64,000 bases of DNA from Raffaelea ambrosiae. Lineage: Eukaryota > Ascomycota > Sordariomycetes > Ophiostomatales > Ophiostomataceae. The stretch spans positions 935,950 to 999,949 of the forward strand of contig PCDI01000006.1 in NCBI GenBank assembly GCA_002778195.1. Direction: 5' to 3'. The translations under genes were made by a program, and so were the position numbers. Under the pieces are notes generated by a model. The model saw nothing but the letters and a program-made list of their open reading frames with translations, did not search any database and had not been told where the DNA came from. Position 1 is the first letter of the stretch. Each line of letters starts with the position of its first letter. This document shows, piece after piece, positions 1-9,756 of the stretch.

Positions 1-2
1 CA

Positions 3-572
3 TCCAAACCGACCAACGCGGACCTCGGCTTCGACGACCCGTTCTTTGCCGATGACCCGTCCGAAGCCAAGCCGCAGGGCAAGCGCAAGATTCTCAAGGA
101 GGAGCGGCTCAAGAAGCGGGCGGCGCGCGAGGCGGAGGAGAAGGCCCATGCCGAGGAGCTGGCCAACCTCGAGAAGCTGATGCAGGCCGACGACGCCCGG
201 AGCTCCAACAAGATCCAGCACGTGGACTTCCGCGAGCTCAAGAGTGCCGAGAAGGCGCGGATCAAGCAGGAGAAGAGGGACAAGAAGAAGGGCAAGAAGA
301 GCAAGAGTAAGGGCGACGAGGAGCAGGAAGAGACTGGGAATGGCGTCTTTGATGTGGACGCCCTGGACGACCCGCGTTTCCAGCAAATCCTCAAGGAGCC
401 TGATCTTGCGATCGACCAGACGAACCCAGAGTACGAAGACTTGCTCAGCACGCGCAAGATCACGAAGGAGTTGCAGCGCAAGCGGAAAGCGCAGCAGGAG
501 GAGGACGGAGAGATCGACCGGCCCGGGAAGCTAAAGGTCAGCAAGAAGGCCAAGAGGAGGGCGGGTTTGTGA
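3..572 (+). CDS. ESF1: ESF1-like pre-rRNA processing protein, C-terminal part (5' cut by window edge)
   Basis: The frame is open from base 3 to a TGA at 570-572, giving the last 189 residues of a larger protein. The sequence is highly charged, with long lysine/glutamate stretches and a predicted coiled, basic character. Near its end is a NUC153-type motif, DDPRFQQILKEPDLAID, followed by TNPEY. That motif closes the nucleolar proteins Esf1 and Enp2/Nol10. The upstream pattern (DLGFDDPFF, then KRK/EER-rich helices, then a short acidic-to-basic linker) fits Esf1 better. Esf1 acts in the nucleolus in early 18S rRNA processing within the 90S pre-ribosome. The RRM and N-terminal half lie outside the window. 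Enp2 is the main alternative. Confidence 0.72.
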   Translation, partial: SKPTNADLGFDDPFFADDPSEAKPQGKRKILKEERLKKRAAREAEEKAHAEELANLEKLMQADDARSSNKIQHVDFRELKSAEKARIKQEKRDKKKGKKSKSKGDEEQEETGNGVFDVDALDDPRFQQILKEPDLAIDQTNPEYEDLLSTRKITKELQRKRKAQQEEDGEIDRPGKLKVSKKAKRRAGL

Positions 573-1259
573 ATTTTGTCCCAGCCCCGGACCTGTGGAG
601 TCGAGCAAGCACACGGCAAACAACCAAGCGTACAAATATGGGAACGTTGGTGTGCATCTGGACTAGAATATGTCGTTACAATACAAAAAAAAAAGTCACA
701 CTTTGGTTCACACTACATTTCTTCTGTCCATTGCCTACGTCAATTATGATATGTCTTCTTTTTGTCTACGGCATGCCTATGTGAATGTTGTGATTTGTTT
801 GTGCATGCATTCTTCCAAACACGCCTTGTTGCGTCATGGTCCAGCTCGAGAGTGGCCGGCCTGATGTTGTTTGGAGACATCCGTTTGCAACGCTCTCCAG
901 TGTTTGTTTCCACGATGGTCGGGCGACACAGTAAAAAGAGGAGGTTATTGTTACGTCTACCCCACCCTCACCCCCCCACGACGACCATGTCCAAACATGA
1001 AGGCGTCAAGAGTGAGGCCTACTGCGGCCAATGCAAGGTTGCCTTGGATTGCGCATGAGTAACCAGCAAATGATTTGTCTGCAAACGCCTGGCCAGTAGG
1101 TTCAGACGTATATATACACCCGTGGGCTGCCTTGCTTTGCCCAGTCCATGCCCAACTTTCTTGCTTTGTACACGAATTGTTGACACAGGTTCATCGCTAG
1201 ATCAGTCATTTTTTATTTCTTTTCTAAACGCACTTCAAGCACGGCAAGAATCAAAACGG
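573..1259. other. Intergenic: ESF1 3' flank and promoter of ISG12-like copy A
   Basis: No gene is seen. A TATA-like run lies at 1109-1117, about 143 bp before the ATG at 1260. A block at 1004-1046 containing CCAAT is repeated upstream of the second ISG12-like copy. The TATA position argues against any start before about 1140. Confidence 0.5.
1004..1046 (+). promoter_or_regulatory. Duplicated promoter block A with CCAAT core
   Basis: This 43-bp stretch closely matches 2177-2220, with the shared core GGCCTACTGC followed by a CCAATGCA element (CCAAT at 1028-1032 and 2203-2207). Both copies lie 210-280 bp upstream of the start codon of an ISG12-like gene copy. The match shows that the tandem duplication took the promoter with it, and that this block has drifted less than its surroundings. 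CCAAT is the known site of the fungal HAP/CBC complex; binding here is inferred. Confidence 0.5.
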
Positions 1260-1991
1260 ATGAAAATGAATGCAGGGCACTTTGAAGACGCTGGAAATGT
1301 TTGGAGGGAGAACGTCACGTATTCTCTCCACGACGTCGAATCAAACGCGGCAACCATTGACGAAGACAGCCTCTATGAAGGCTGCACCCACGACGACCAT
1401 AGTAGCAGTGGAACCAGCGGCGACACCGATCAGAGAGCCACGGACACACAGCCGAACCCGACTCTTCCCAGCTGGGCCGGCACGGCGGTCTCCGTCGCTG
1501 GGGGGGCCGTTGTCTGTGCAGCTCTCACCCCAGTTGTGATGCCGGCTATTTTGGGCGTCGTTGGATTTCAGGCAGGAGGAGTGGCTGCTGGTAAGCATTG
1601 CACAAGAGTTTGGTTCTTTGTTTTGTCTTTTCCTCTTGATGAACGAGTGTACGTCTCTTGTGGGCTAACTCTGGGCGGGCAAGGGTCGATCGCCGCCGCA
1701 TGGCAGGCTTCCATGGGCAACGTAGTGGGTGGCAGCCTCTTCGCGGCCCTACAGAGTGCAGGTGCTGGGGGCGTTGGCGCTGGCTACGTGGCAGCCGCGG
1801 CGGCACCTGCTCTCGGCGCGGTCGGCGGTCTGGCTGGCAGAGCTGCCCAGGTGATTTCGTCCAGGCTGGGGAATGGGGGCAGCAACGACAATGCTGACGG
1901 GCACGATGAGGCCAACAGCAGAAGCAACGAGGAGGCACATACGAGAGCTGCCGAGGACGATGCCAGTGACAGCAGCTCCGACGAGGATTAG
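1260..1991 (+). CDS. Interferon-induced 6-16 / ISG12-like small membrane protein, copy A
   Basis: Two exons, 1260-1590 and 1684-1991, encode 212 residues. The intron at 1591-1683 is 93 nt with GTAAGC..AAG and a GCTAAC branch site. The hydrophobic Gly/Ala core runs from about residue 72 to 150. It carries the family signature around AAGSIAAAWQASMGNV and LFAALQSAGAGG, as in Ifi-6-16 (PF06140) proteins such as IFI27/ISG12. It would form two or three membrane segments between an acidic N-terminal region and an acidic, Ser/Asp-rich tail. Animal members sit in mitochondrial or nuclear membranes and affect cell death; the fungal role is not known. ATG 1260 was chosen because no in-frame ATG lies upstream and the TATA element fits; ATG 1266 is also possible. 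The intron has no in-frame stop, so retention would insert 31 residues. Confidence 0.8.
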   Translation: MKMNAGHFEDAGNVWRENVTYSLHDVESNAATIDEDSLYEGCTHDDHSSSGTSGDTDQRATDTQPNPTLPSWAGTAVSVAGGAVVCAALTPVVMPAILGVVGFQAGGVAAGKHCTRVWFFVLSFPLDERVYVSCGLTLGGQGSIAAAWQASMGNVVGGSLFAALQSAGAGGVGAGYVAAAAAPALGAVGGLAGRAAQVISSRLGNGGSNDNADGHDEANSRSNEEAHTRAAEDDASDSSSDED

Positions 1992-2459
1992 AAAGCCCCT
2001 GTCCCTGTTAACCAAACTAGAATGATGACGTAACCATGACTTAAATGAAGAGAGCTTTTGGCTACACCCGTGAGAATTGATCCTATGGAACAGACAAGGC
2101 GGGAATTGCCCAGGAGCAGACACAGGGAAACACCAGCATGTAAATTTGAGCAATGAGCACTGGCACTACGCCGCCCGTCTCAAGCGTAGAGGCCTACTGC
2201 CGCCAATGCAGGTTGCCTTGAAAAGGTAACTTTGCTCACTAGATGAATTACAAACGCCTTTCAAGGTTTCTTTTTTTTTTTTTTTTTTTTTGCGTATGTG
2301 TGTGTGTGTTCTCTCTTTGTCTGGACCTTCTTCCGTCTTCTTGCCACACCCCATTCCTACTTGCCCATCATCAGAATCATCGTCGCTTCTCTGTACACAT
2401 TTACTTTTCAAGACCAAACTCCTTTCAAACAGACAACTGTGCCTGCCAAAAGCGCGGAC
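1992..2459. other. Intergenic between the two ISG12-like copies
   Basis: No gene is seen. The stretch holds promoter block B (2177-2220), a pure T run of about 20 bases near 2270-2291, and a short TG repeat directly after it. Confidence 0.45.
2177..2220 (+). promoter_or_regulatory. Duplicated promoter block B with CCAAT core
   Basis: Second copy of the block described at 1004-1046. CCAAT is at 2203-2207. The flanking bases differ, including a T tract and TG repeat that follow only this copy. Confidence 0.5.
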
Positions 2460-3023
2460 ATGGCCCGTGATCCTCACGATGGCAACCATGAGGCACGCAG
2501 CTTGTGTAACTACCACGACCAGGCACCCCTTGTAGATGGCCCCCTGTAGATGGCACCACTGACTGCCGTCCTGGCATCAAGGACTGGGCACTCTCTGCTG
2601 CTGTTGTGGCCGGGGGCGTTGCTGTGGGCGTAGTCGCAGCGCCGCCGGTCGTTGCGGGTACCTTGAGCACCCTCAGGTTCACGAACGGCGGCGTGGCCGC
2701 ATGTGAGTTGGTCCCGAGAAACCCACACACATGGATGTGGTACCAGTCAGAAACGGCGACCGCTGACACTCACAGCTTCGATTGCCTCCGGTGTGCAGTC
2801 TTACATCGGCAACGTTGCCGCCGGCAGCACGTTTGCGACCCTGCAGAGTGCTGGTGCCGGCGGTGCGGCTGGCCACAGCTTGGTGGCCGCTTCTGTGCTC
2901 GGCGCGACAGGGGGGACTATTGGGGGTGCTTTCCAGGGGCTGGTGGCCCGGCCGAATGGGGACTGTCCCAGCAAGGATGGAGAGCAAGAGGGACAGAAGA
3001 ATGGAAACAAGAAAAAGAATTGA
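2460..3023 (+). pseudogene. ISG12-like copy B, frame broken by a 14-bp tandem duplication
   Basis: Paralogue of copy A in the same order and orientation. ATG 2460 opens a frame that stops at 2547-2549. The hydrophobic core resumes two frames away, with VAGGVAVGVVAAPPVVAG before an intron at 2703-2775 (73 nt, GTGAGT, CTGAC branch, CACAG). Exon 2 then has IASGVQSYIGNVAAG and FATLQSAGAGG, and ends at a TGA at 3021-3023 with a Lys/Asn tail. The break coincides with a directly repeated TGTAGATGGC, at 2531-2540 and again at 2545-2554. With one 14-bp unit discounted, the exon lengths sum to exactly 159 codons. The rest is intact, so the lesion is recent, or it could be an assembly error. An unrecognised 5' exon is the other alternative. 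Confidence 0.6.
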
Positions 3024-4208
3024 GAGCGAAACACACAAAAAGGGCAAAAGGGCAAAAGTGACCCTTCCCTTCTCCTCTATCAAAGCATCGAATGATTTGA
3101 AAGCAGTGAAACAAAAATTGGGGGGGGGGGTGGGAAACAGCAGAAAAAATAACCGAGACAGTCATTGAGTGGACTTGAAGAACAACTATTACAAACAATT
3201 TTCATTGTCTCGCAGTGGAACATACTTTAGACTTTTTCCCGTGGAGAGAGTCGCACCTGCCTTTCCATTCTTTTCTCTTCCGGCAGGAGCGTTGCAGAAA
3301 TTAAAATAGGGCGTGGAACAAGTCGCCCACACTGAACAGGCAAGCACCAACAGCGGACCTGCCTTTAGAGTAGAAAGAGAAGGCTTATTTCCGTTTCAAG
3401 ATGCCGAGAGGGTCTTTTTGTAGGGCTGGGAACTCCCGTCTTCAGAAGCGGCTAGTTTCGGGGATGATATCATCGGCCACCCTGAAGCACGAAGCATGTA
3501 GTACTCTCCAACGTAGTCCACTTTTCCTGTCTCTCAGCTCCTTTTCACCGTCCAGCTGGGGAGGGCTGGCCCACTCTCAGCGAATCGACACTTTTATAGT
3601 ATGGTCAGCAAGAACACATTTGAAAAGGTTCGCCCATTCCCACTTTGTGACGCGCGTCCGTAGCGTAAGATAACAGCCCTGTGGCATCCTTACAATGCTG
3701 CTGCTGCTGCCCGCAGACGTAAGCTTTGCGGCGGCATCATTCTGTATTGGGATTTCGCACAGCCGCTGGCCTCGTAACCGAGTACCAACATACGCGTTCT
3801 TGCGTCGTCTGCCCACCTGCAGTTTCCCCAAACGAGGGAGGCTCCACCTACTTAGTGGATCCTCCGGAAAGTGATCAAATAGCATGGCCCCCTGCCGGCT
3901 TTGCCGGCCTAGTTTTAATGAATCTGGCCATCACCAACAAGCCATTGCTTCTCCCTTTGTAGACCGTAGCTCGGTGACAGGGTAGCAGCCCGGCTGGTTG
4001 CTTCTCCTTTCAGTTTTTGTGTACTTGACTTTTTTTTTTTTTTTTTTTCTTTGCCCCTTTGCAGTCTCGACCGGTTTCGACAACGCAACATTCTTTCCAA
4101 CATACCCTGCCAGTACCCACGACTCATCAATTCATTCAACAAGCCAGCGATTTTGATCTAGACTTGGAAACCCATGCCCAAAAAATACACAGCAGCCCGT
4201 GGCTCGCC
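3024..4208. other. Intergenic, 1.2 kb
   Basis: No supported gene. Contains a G run at 3120-3130, a short GC-rich palindrome near 3894-3908, and a T tract near 4030-4048 that belongs to the leader of the next gene. Confidence 0.4.
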
Positions 4209-5585
4209 ATGCAAGCTGTTCTAGGGAAAGGCGGCCGGTTGGTGGCTCCCCAGTGGGCATCGGCGCCGTCTCCCGTCTTAGCCACCGTCAGCACATGGCT
4301 GGGCCGTGCCCGGCTGCGAAGACTCGGAGGCACTGCTGCCATGGTGTGTCTTGTGCTCTACTTCATCTTCTTTGCCGGTCATCCCGATGCCGCCGTGGAG
4401 AGAGTTTCGAGTGACGGGAGTAGTGACCGTGACACACCAGCGCCGGCGCGCCGGCCAGTCCCGTTCACGACTGCCGAAGTGGACTACTTACACTCGCAGG
4501 CTTGTATCAGCCATCATCCCACGGTCGACACCATCAACAGTGCAGAAGCAGGGACAATGTTGCCGCACATTCCCTCCAAGATCTGGCAGATCTACCTGGC
4601 CTTCCAGCCCGCGGCCGTATCGGCGTCGAACCTGTATAGCTGGATTTCCATCTCGCCTTCGCACGCGTACACGATCCTCGACGCAGCGGGAAGTCGGGCT
4701 GCCGTAGGCAGGCTGGGAGACATGGCCGCTGCTGCGACAAGCAACGACACAACAAAGGCATGCAAAGTGCCTCTGTACCGCCCGCATATCGACGAAGACG
4801 GTGGCAGCCTGGGTGACCTGGGCAATCCCGGCAATCCCGGCAATCCGGACAATCCGAGCAACCCGAGCAACCCGAGCCACCTGGGCAACCTGAGCAAGAC
4901 CGATCCTGCCGAACTGGTCAGCCTCCACGAGTTCGCCCGCGACGCCCTGCCGCTGTACGAAGCCATGCCGCGCCGCATCCTCCGCTCCGACTTCCTGCGC
5001 TACCTCATCCTCGCCCTCGAGGGCGGCGTGTATGCGGACGTGGACACCGACCTGGTGCGCCCTGTGCGCGAGTGGGTGCCCGAGGCCTTCCGCCAGGACG
5101 TCCGCTTGGTTGTCGGCCTCGAGGCCGATGCGTCGCCGCCCGTCAAGGGCACCAAGTACGAGGTCCAGTTCTGTCAGTGGACGCTGGCCAGCGAGGCCCA
5201 CCACCCGGCGCTGTGGACCATGGTCGACCGGATCCTGAGCCAGGTGCGGGCACGGAGCGAGACGGGCAAAAAGGGCAAGAAGGGCAAGAAGGGCAAGAAG
5301 GCATTCAGCGACGACGACGTCCTGAGCGTGACCGGCCCCGCTGCTTGGACGGAAGTGGTGTTTGCGCACCTGAACCGTGTAGCCGGCGACGGCATGGGCC
5401 AGGAGCGCATCACCTGGCAGACGCTGACGGGCATGACGGAGCCGCGGCTGTATGGAGACACGCTGGTGCTGCCGATCAAGGCGTTTGCTACAGGCCTACG
5501 CCACTCGGGGTCGAGTATGGACGCCTCCGCCCAGACGCTTGTGATGCACCATTTTGAGGGACACTGGAGATCTGGGAGTGATTAG
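4209..5585 (+). CDS. GT32 (Och1-like) type II membrane glycosyltransferase
   Basis: A single exon of 458 residues. ATG 4209 is the first ATG in frame. A short basic N-terminus precedes one membrane anchor at about residues 44-61 (MVCLVLYFIFFAG), the type II topology of Golgi mannosyltransferases. The luminal part has IPSKIWQIYL near residue 120, RSDFLRYLILALEGGVYADVD near 260-280 with the metal-binding DxD (ADVDTD), and a C-terminal MHHFEGHW. These are hallmarks of the Och1/Hoc1 family, which adds alpha-1,6-mannose to N-glycan outer chains. Two low-complexity inserts are unusual: a Gly/Asn-Pro repeat of 9-bp units (4819-4895), and a KKG run (about 5263-5300) just after the DxD region. The exact sugar acceptor cannot be told from sequence. 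Confidence 0.85.
   Translation: MQAVLGKGGRLVAPQWASAPSPVLATVSTWLGRARLRRLGGTAAMVCLVLYFIFFAGHPDAAVERVSSDGSSDRDTPAPARRPVPFTTAEVDYLHSQACISHHPTVDTINSAEAGTMLPHIPSKIWQIYLAFQPAAVSASNLYSWISISPSHAYTILDAAGSRAAVGRLGDMAAAATSNDTTKACKVPLYRPHIDEDGGSLGDLGNPGNPGNPDNPSNPSNPSHLGNLSKTDPAELVSLHEFARDALPLYEAMPRRILRSDFLRYLILALEGGVYADVDTDLVRPVREWVPEAFRQDVRLVVGLEADASPPVKGTKYEVQFCQWTLASEAHHPALWTMVDRILSQVRARSETGKKGKKGKKGKKAFSDDDVLSVTGPAAWTEVVFAHLNRVAGDGMGQERITWQTLTGMTEPRLYGDTLVLPIKAFATGLRHSGSSMDASAQTLVMHHFEGHWRSGSD
4819..4895 (+). repeat. 9-bp minisatellite inside the GT32 coding region
   Basis: About eight units of the type GGCAATCCC / AGCAACCCG encode Gly/Ser-Asn-Pro triplets. Unit length is a multiple of three, so copy number can vary without breaking the frame. 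Confidence 0.8.
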
Positions 5586-6840
5586 AGAGAGAGGGGGAAA
5601 TGGACTGGAAGATGAGGGCATAGCTTTGCATTGGATTGGGGCACGGCGAAATGGAAACTGGAGTTGAGGCGTTCTTCGGAAAGAGAGGGGCAAAAAAATA
5701 CAAAGGAGTTTGGTTTATGGGGTTTTTTTTCTTGTTCTCTTCTTGTCTTGTTTTTATCTGGAAATGTTTCTGTCCCCTGTCCAGGAAGGGGTGCTTATAG
5801 GTTTACTTTCTCGGTCAACAGATACAGATGAGTGCGGCATCAACCAATATTAGCACGATCTCTTGCATGAAAGCCATACTTCTTTGAGCCAGGGTTGCTT
5901 ACCAAGTGATGACCTTGTCAACGGGCAGCTTGACACGAAGAAGCACTTCGATCTAAAAGCACCCACGTGGTGTTCAAGTTTAGACTTACAACATGGTGAC
6001 CAGGATGTCGGATGGCGCTTAAACAAAAAGAGGTCGTCTGCCTGTAGTAGTCTGCGTGTAGTAGTTAGCTTGTGCCCGATCATTCACCGATCTCTTTCAT
6101 CCACGCTTTTAGAGTCCTACTTTATGGCAAGTGTTGTTTTCAACAGGTTCTCTTGTATTACTTTGATTGCTTTGAAAATAAGCAGGGCATGTTTGTCGTA
6201 TTTGTGCGAAGATGTTGGCTCTGTGAGTTGCTAAAGACAAATGTGAAGTCATTCTCACTAGAAGCCTTTAGGGCGCTGGCACCGAAGAAGCTAGTGCACA
6301 GGAAACTTTACCGAAGCCTCCTAAACACCTTCTCTATCCAGACGATGCCAGATACACGTGGGCCGTTAGATACAGGAACATCTCCACATGCTACCCGAAC
6401 AAGTCTAGCTGAGCATCACGTTGCCTCATGTCCTGTCTACAGTACAGTCCACCGAAGTGTGAGTGATGTGAACATGATGGAAGCTTAGAGGCAATTCCGT
6501 TGTTAAGTCTTCTGGTCTTTGGGGAGTTGAAGCAATGGTAACGAATTAGCAACTAATCACTCTCTTTTATGAAGATGCGAAATGCATTGTGCATGATGAT
6601 TATCAAGCGAGCCCCGTACTCTTTCGTGTTATTGGGGAGTTTTTTTGGGGGGAAAAATTGAGGTAACTAGAAGAAGAATGCAGAGGGAATCGTAATTTTT
6701 TTTTTTTTTTTTTCAAAATATGGACAGAACCTGAGACAGAAAAATAATGAGGGCAGAAAAAAAACGAGTTGAATGGCCGAGAAGTTGCAATTTCAACGTT
6801 CGCAAAAGGAGTAAAAAAACGGCAAAAAACAAAGATTAAC
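5586..6840. other. Intergenic, 1.25 kb
   Basis: No gene is supported. Open frames here lack recognisable motifs and are interrupted. A T run lies at 6696-6713. A-rich DNA near 6810-6830 provides the terminator of the tRNA on the minus strand. Confidence 0.4.
6824..6829 (-). terminator. Pol III terminator of tRNA-Ile
   Basis: Six T residues on the minus strand, 11 nt past the tRNA 3' end, with a second T7 run at 6813-6819. This is the usual RNA polymerase III stop signal. Confidence 0.6.
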
Positions 6841-6939
6841 TGGTCCCGGAGGGGCTCGAACCCTCGACTTTCGCATATTTACTCGATCCGAAGGACCGCT
6901 GTATTAGTACGATGCGCTAACCAACTGCACCACGGAACC
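6841..6939 (-). tRNA. tRNA-Ile, anticodon AAU, with 25-nt intron
   Basis: Read on the minus strand, the acceptor arm GGTTCCG pairs with CGGGACC with one G-U. The D arm GTGC/GCGC, anticodon stem TCGTA/TGCGA and T arm GAGGG-TTCGAGC-CCCTC all close. The loop reads CT-AAT-A, giving anticodon AAU for isoleucine (A34 normally becomes inosine). A 25-nt intron occupies 6877-6901, directly after position 37, the canonical site for fungal nuclear tRNA introns. The mature tRNA is 74 nt including the discriminator A at 6841. Internal A and B boxes are present. Confidence 0.92.
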
Positions 6940-8019
6940 CGTTGCTTTGCTTGTTGGAGGTCAAAGACTGCTATCGGGGTCTATGAGTGCGAGTGCCGCG
7001 CACGAGATGACGATTTTTTGGGAGGTGTGTGGAGAAAGTGTCCAGTGGATTCTATCTTCCGTTTAGTGGATCGATCCAACCAATTGCTGTACCCAAGATT
7101 ACAGAATAGTGGAGGACACCCTTGTAAGTGGAGAACTTCTACCATCTTGCACCGGTGGGTGGATTGGGCAAAGACACTCAGCTCAGTGAACGGTGGAGCA
7201 CAGGCTCAGCAAACCGCTGTAGAGGCATTACAGAGAGGGTGACACCTTTCCTGGCATCTTTACTCTATTTCTGTTTAAATCTGGTTCCAATTCCTGATTG
7301 AACCCTTTCATTGTATTGTTCTCAGACTTTTTTGACTCGCATACTGTTTAATCTTTAGAAAATATGTCCATTTCCCCCTCGTCCGTTTTAAGCAGACACG
7401 CCCTGGTACGAGTCGATTCTGATACTGGTCGTTTGACCCCTACCACGACGAGGCTTTCTTCTCTTTCTCTTCCCATTCTCATTTCCACTATTAAAGATAA
7501 ACTTGAGAATGTTATAGGCAACATTTCTACGCGTTGCTTGCGCTGGAAATATTCCTGTGCTTTCATTGTTTGAATGCCGGACAGATTCCTCGTGAAATAT
7601 TATTGTTTTGTTAGACAAGTTCAAAACTCACTACGTATTCCTGCAGAACGACCCTTTTCTATCTTTTTCCTAGTCCCCATCACTACCTTGCTAGTAAACA
7701 ATTGCAGAAGACCCGTAGTGGGTCTCACACACAGCAAACCATGGGTGAAAGAGGTCCCCGTGTGTCTATCCTGCAGGTTTGGGAGAATAACACAATTAGA
7801 CTCACCGACGTCTGAGATGGGTCACAGGCGTTCCTGTTCAGCCACGGTCCACTCACTTACACCGGGTGTTAGTAGGATAAATATCTTGGCAACTCCGACC
7901 ACCAGCTCCGGAGGTTTGTGCCCAGCTTTGCTTTCCTTCGCCAAGCCTTTTCCTCTCTATATTTCGTCCAAAGACCTGAACTGTTCTCTCCTTCTGTTTC
8001 TTGTTTCTTGCTTCTTACC
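6940..8019. other. Intergenic, 1.1 kb, upstream of the cupredoxin gene
   Basis: No gene is supported. The part at 7250-7640 is AT-rich. The last 120 bases are pyrimidine-rich and probably form the 5' leader of the next gene. Confidence 0.4.
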
Positions 8020-8749
8020 ATGCGTTCTCTCGCTCTTGTGGCTGCCGCCACCGCCACGGCCGTCGCCGTAGACGCCGTCACTATCCCGATCGAGGCCGGT
8101 CTGACTGGCTTGACCATCACACCCAACGAGGTGACGGCCAACGTCGGCGACGTTCTCGAGTTCCATTTCTATCCCAAGACCCACAATGTGGCTCAGGGTA
8201 CCTGGGACGAGGCCTGCGTCCCCGTCGCTGAGGGCGGCTTCTTCTCCGGCACCATCCCCGTGGCATCGGGAGAGAGTGTGAGTCTGCTTGAGTGGCGGCT
8301 ACACCTCTGATTGCCGTCAGCTTCACCTGCTCTCTACTTTTCTTATATCTTTGTTCCCTTTGTCTGGTCTAACCTCGAACTCCTAGAACATCACTTTCAG
8401 CGTTGTGGTCAACAACACCGACCCCATGGTGGTCTACTGCGCGGTCGGCCCGCACTGCAAGTACGGCATGTACAACGTGATCAACCCATCTGGCAACCTG
8501 ACCTATGCGACGTATGCCGCAATTGCTGCCAACGCTTCGGACGGTGTGGCGCCGGCCGAAGTGTTTGGCGGCTGGCTGGGCACACTAAACGCGAGCGAGT
8601 GGTCGACTTCGTCGTCGTCTTCCGTGGCTACCTCGACCTCGACTGTGACGTCGCTCTCGTCAACCCTGTCAACTTCGACAGTGAAGGCCACGAGCTCGGC
8701 CACGTCTTCGCGCCAGTGCCGTCCGCGGCCGACGACGTCGACTCTTTAG
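8020..8749 (+). CDS. Secreted cupredoxin-domain, serine/threonine-rich protein
   Basis: Exons 8020-8277 and 8387-8749 encode 206 residues. The intron is 109 nt, with GTGAGT, a CTAAC branch and CTAG. An N-terminal signal peptide (about residues 1-17) is followed by one plastocyanin-like domain. All four type-1 copper ligands are visible: His55 in KTHNV, then Cys104, His109 and Met114 in YCAVGPHCKYGM. The C-terminal 50 residues are Ser/Thr-rich, as in fungal extracellular serine-rich proteins anchored to the wall. Unlike many relatives, it ends in a short polar stretch with no hydrophobic GPI signal, so it is probably soluble or wall-trapped, or the true 3' end is spliced differently. Confidence 0.85.
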
Positions 8750-9756
8750 CTGGGGACAATGGACTGGAGGAGCCAGAGACGAGAAGGCGGCCATATGAGA
8801 GGGAGCTGATGAATTTTTGATTTTATCAAACTCTGTCGCCATTCATTTGTGGGGTAACTAGTTATGTCGCACGGTCCTGAGCTTGACAACCTCCATTCGC
8901 AGAGGCATTGAATGGAAGGACGAATCTCGGTATCTCAAAATGGCCGGAAAATCCAGGTCGGAATCACCAGATCGGATGACGCAGACTACAAAAATGAAAC
9001 CTGGTTTCCTTCCGGTTGATCTTGTGTGCACCAGATGCGATCAAGATAAGATAATCTGGCTGTTTCAGTCGTTCCTTGGCCATTGTGTTGTTCCCGGCAC
9101 GAGTTGCCCCCCACGGCGCTGCTGAGTCGCCGGATGCAACAATAGAACCCCTCTGCCGGGATACATCATCCCACGTCGGCATGCCTCGGCATTCGGTGAT
9201 TGGTTGTCGCTGACTGACAGCTGTGCTTTGGGGGGGATTTGGCTGTCTGTGGCGCCCTGTACCATAAGATAATAGGGCAGGCAGCCTGTGCCGTCCCGAC
9301 TACACCGACACACCAAATTAGATAGCGGCCACTGGACCTTGGACCCTGAAATTAGCGGCAGCTTACCCGTTAAATCCCGCCAAAATCGGCGTTGTGTCTC
9401 CGCCGAGCTTTAGTTATTCTATTCTGTCACGTCCGTGATCTGTTTGTCTCAGCTTCCCTGCTTTTTACCTCGTCGCCGGTTGGTTCCTTTGTTCTTCTTG
9501 GGCGAGGGGGGTCATTTGCCCAGAGAATCCTTCCCAATTGTTGTTGGGTGTTTCCCATCCCGCGGCTCGGACGCTCCTTCCCTTGGCACAACTTTGCCTC
9601 TTTCCCCGGATTTCTGTCAGCGACGCCACCATAATAGAGATCCATAGATATCGTTTTTTTTTTTTTTCTCTCTATCTGTTTTCTGCCAAAAATTTGCTCA
9701 CAGATCTACATCGCGATTCCTTCACCCACAGCCACACAACACCGCACAATGCAGAC
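8750..9756. other. Intergenic, 1.0 kb, upstream of AFG1
   Basis: No gene is supported. Two overlapping AGATAA motifs at 9044-9054 match the GATA-factor consensus. The last 100 bases contain a T-rich leader and the upstream mini-ORF at 9749. Confidence 0.4.

Noticed and set aside
4059..4208. N-terminal extension of the GT32 protein
   Set aside because: The open frame contains no ATG before 4209; the stretch is T-rich leader.
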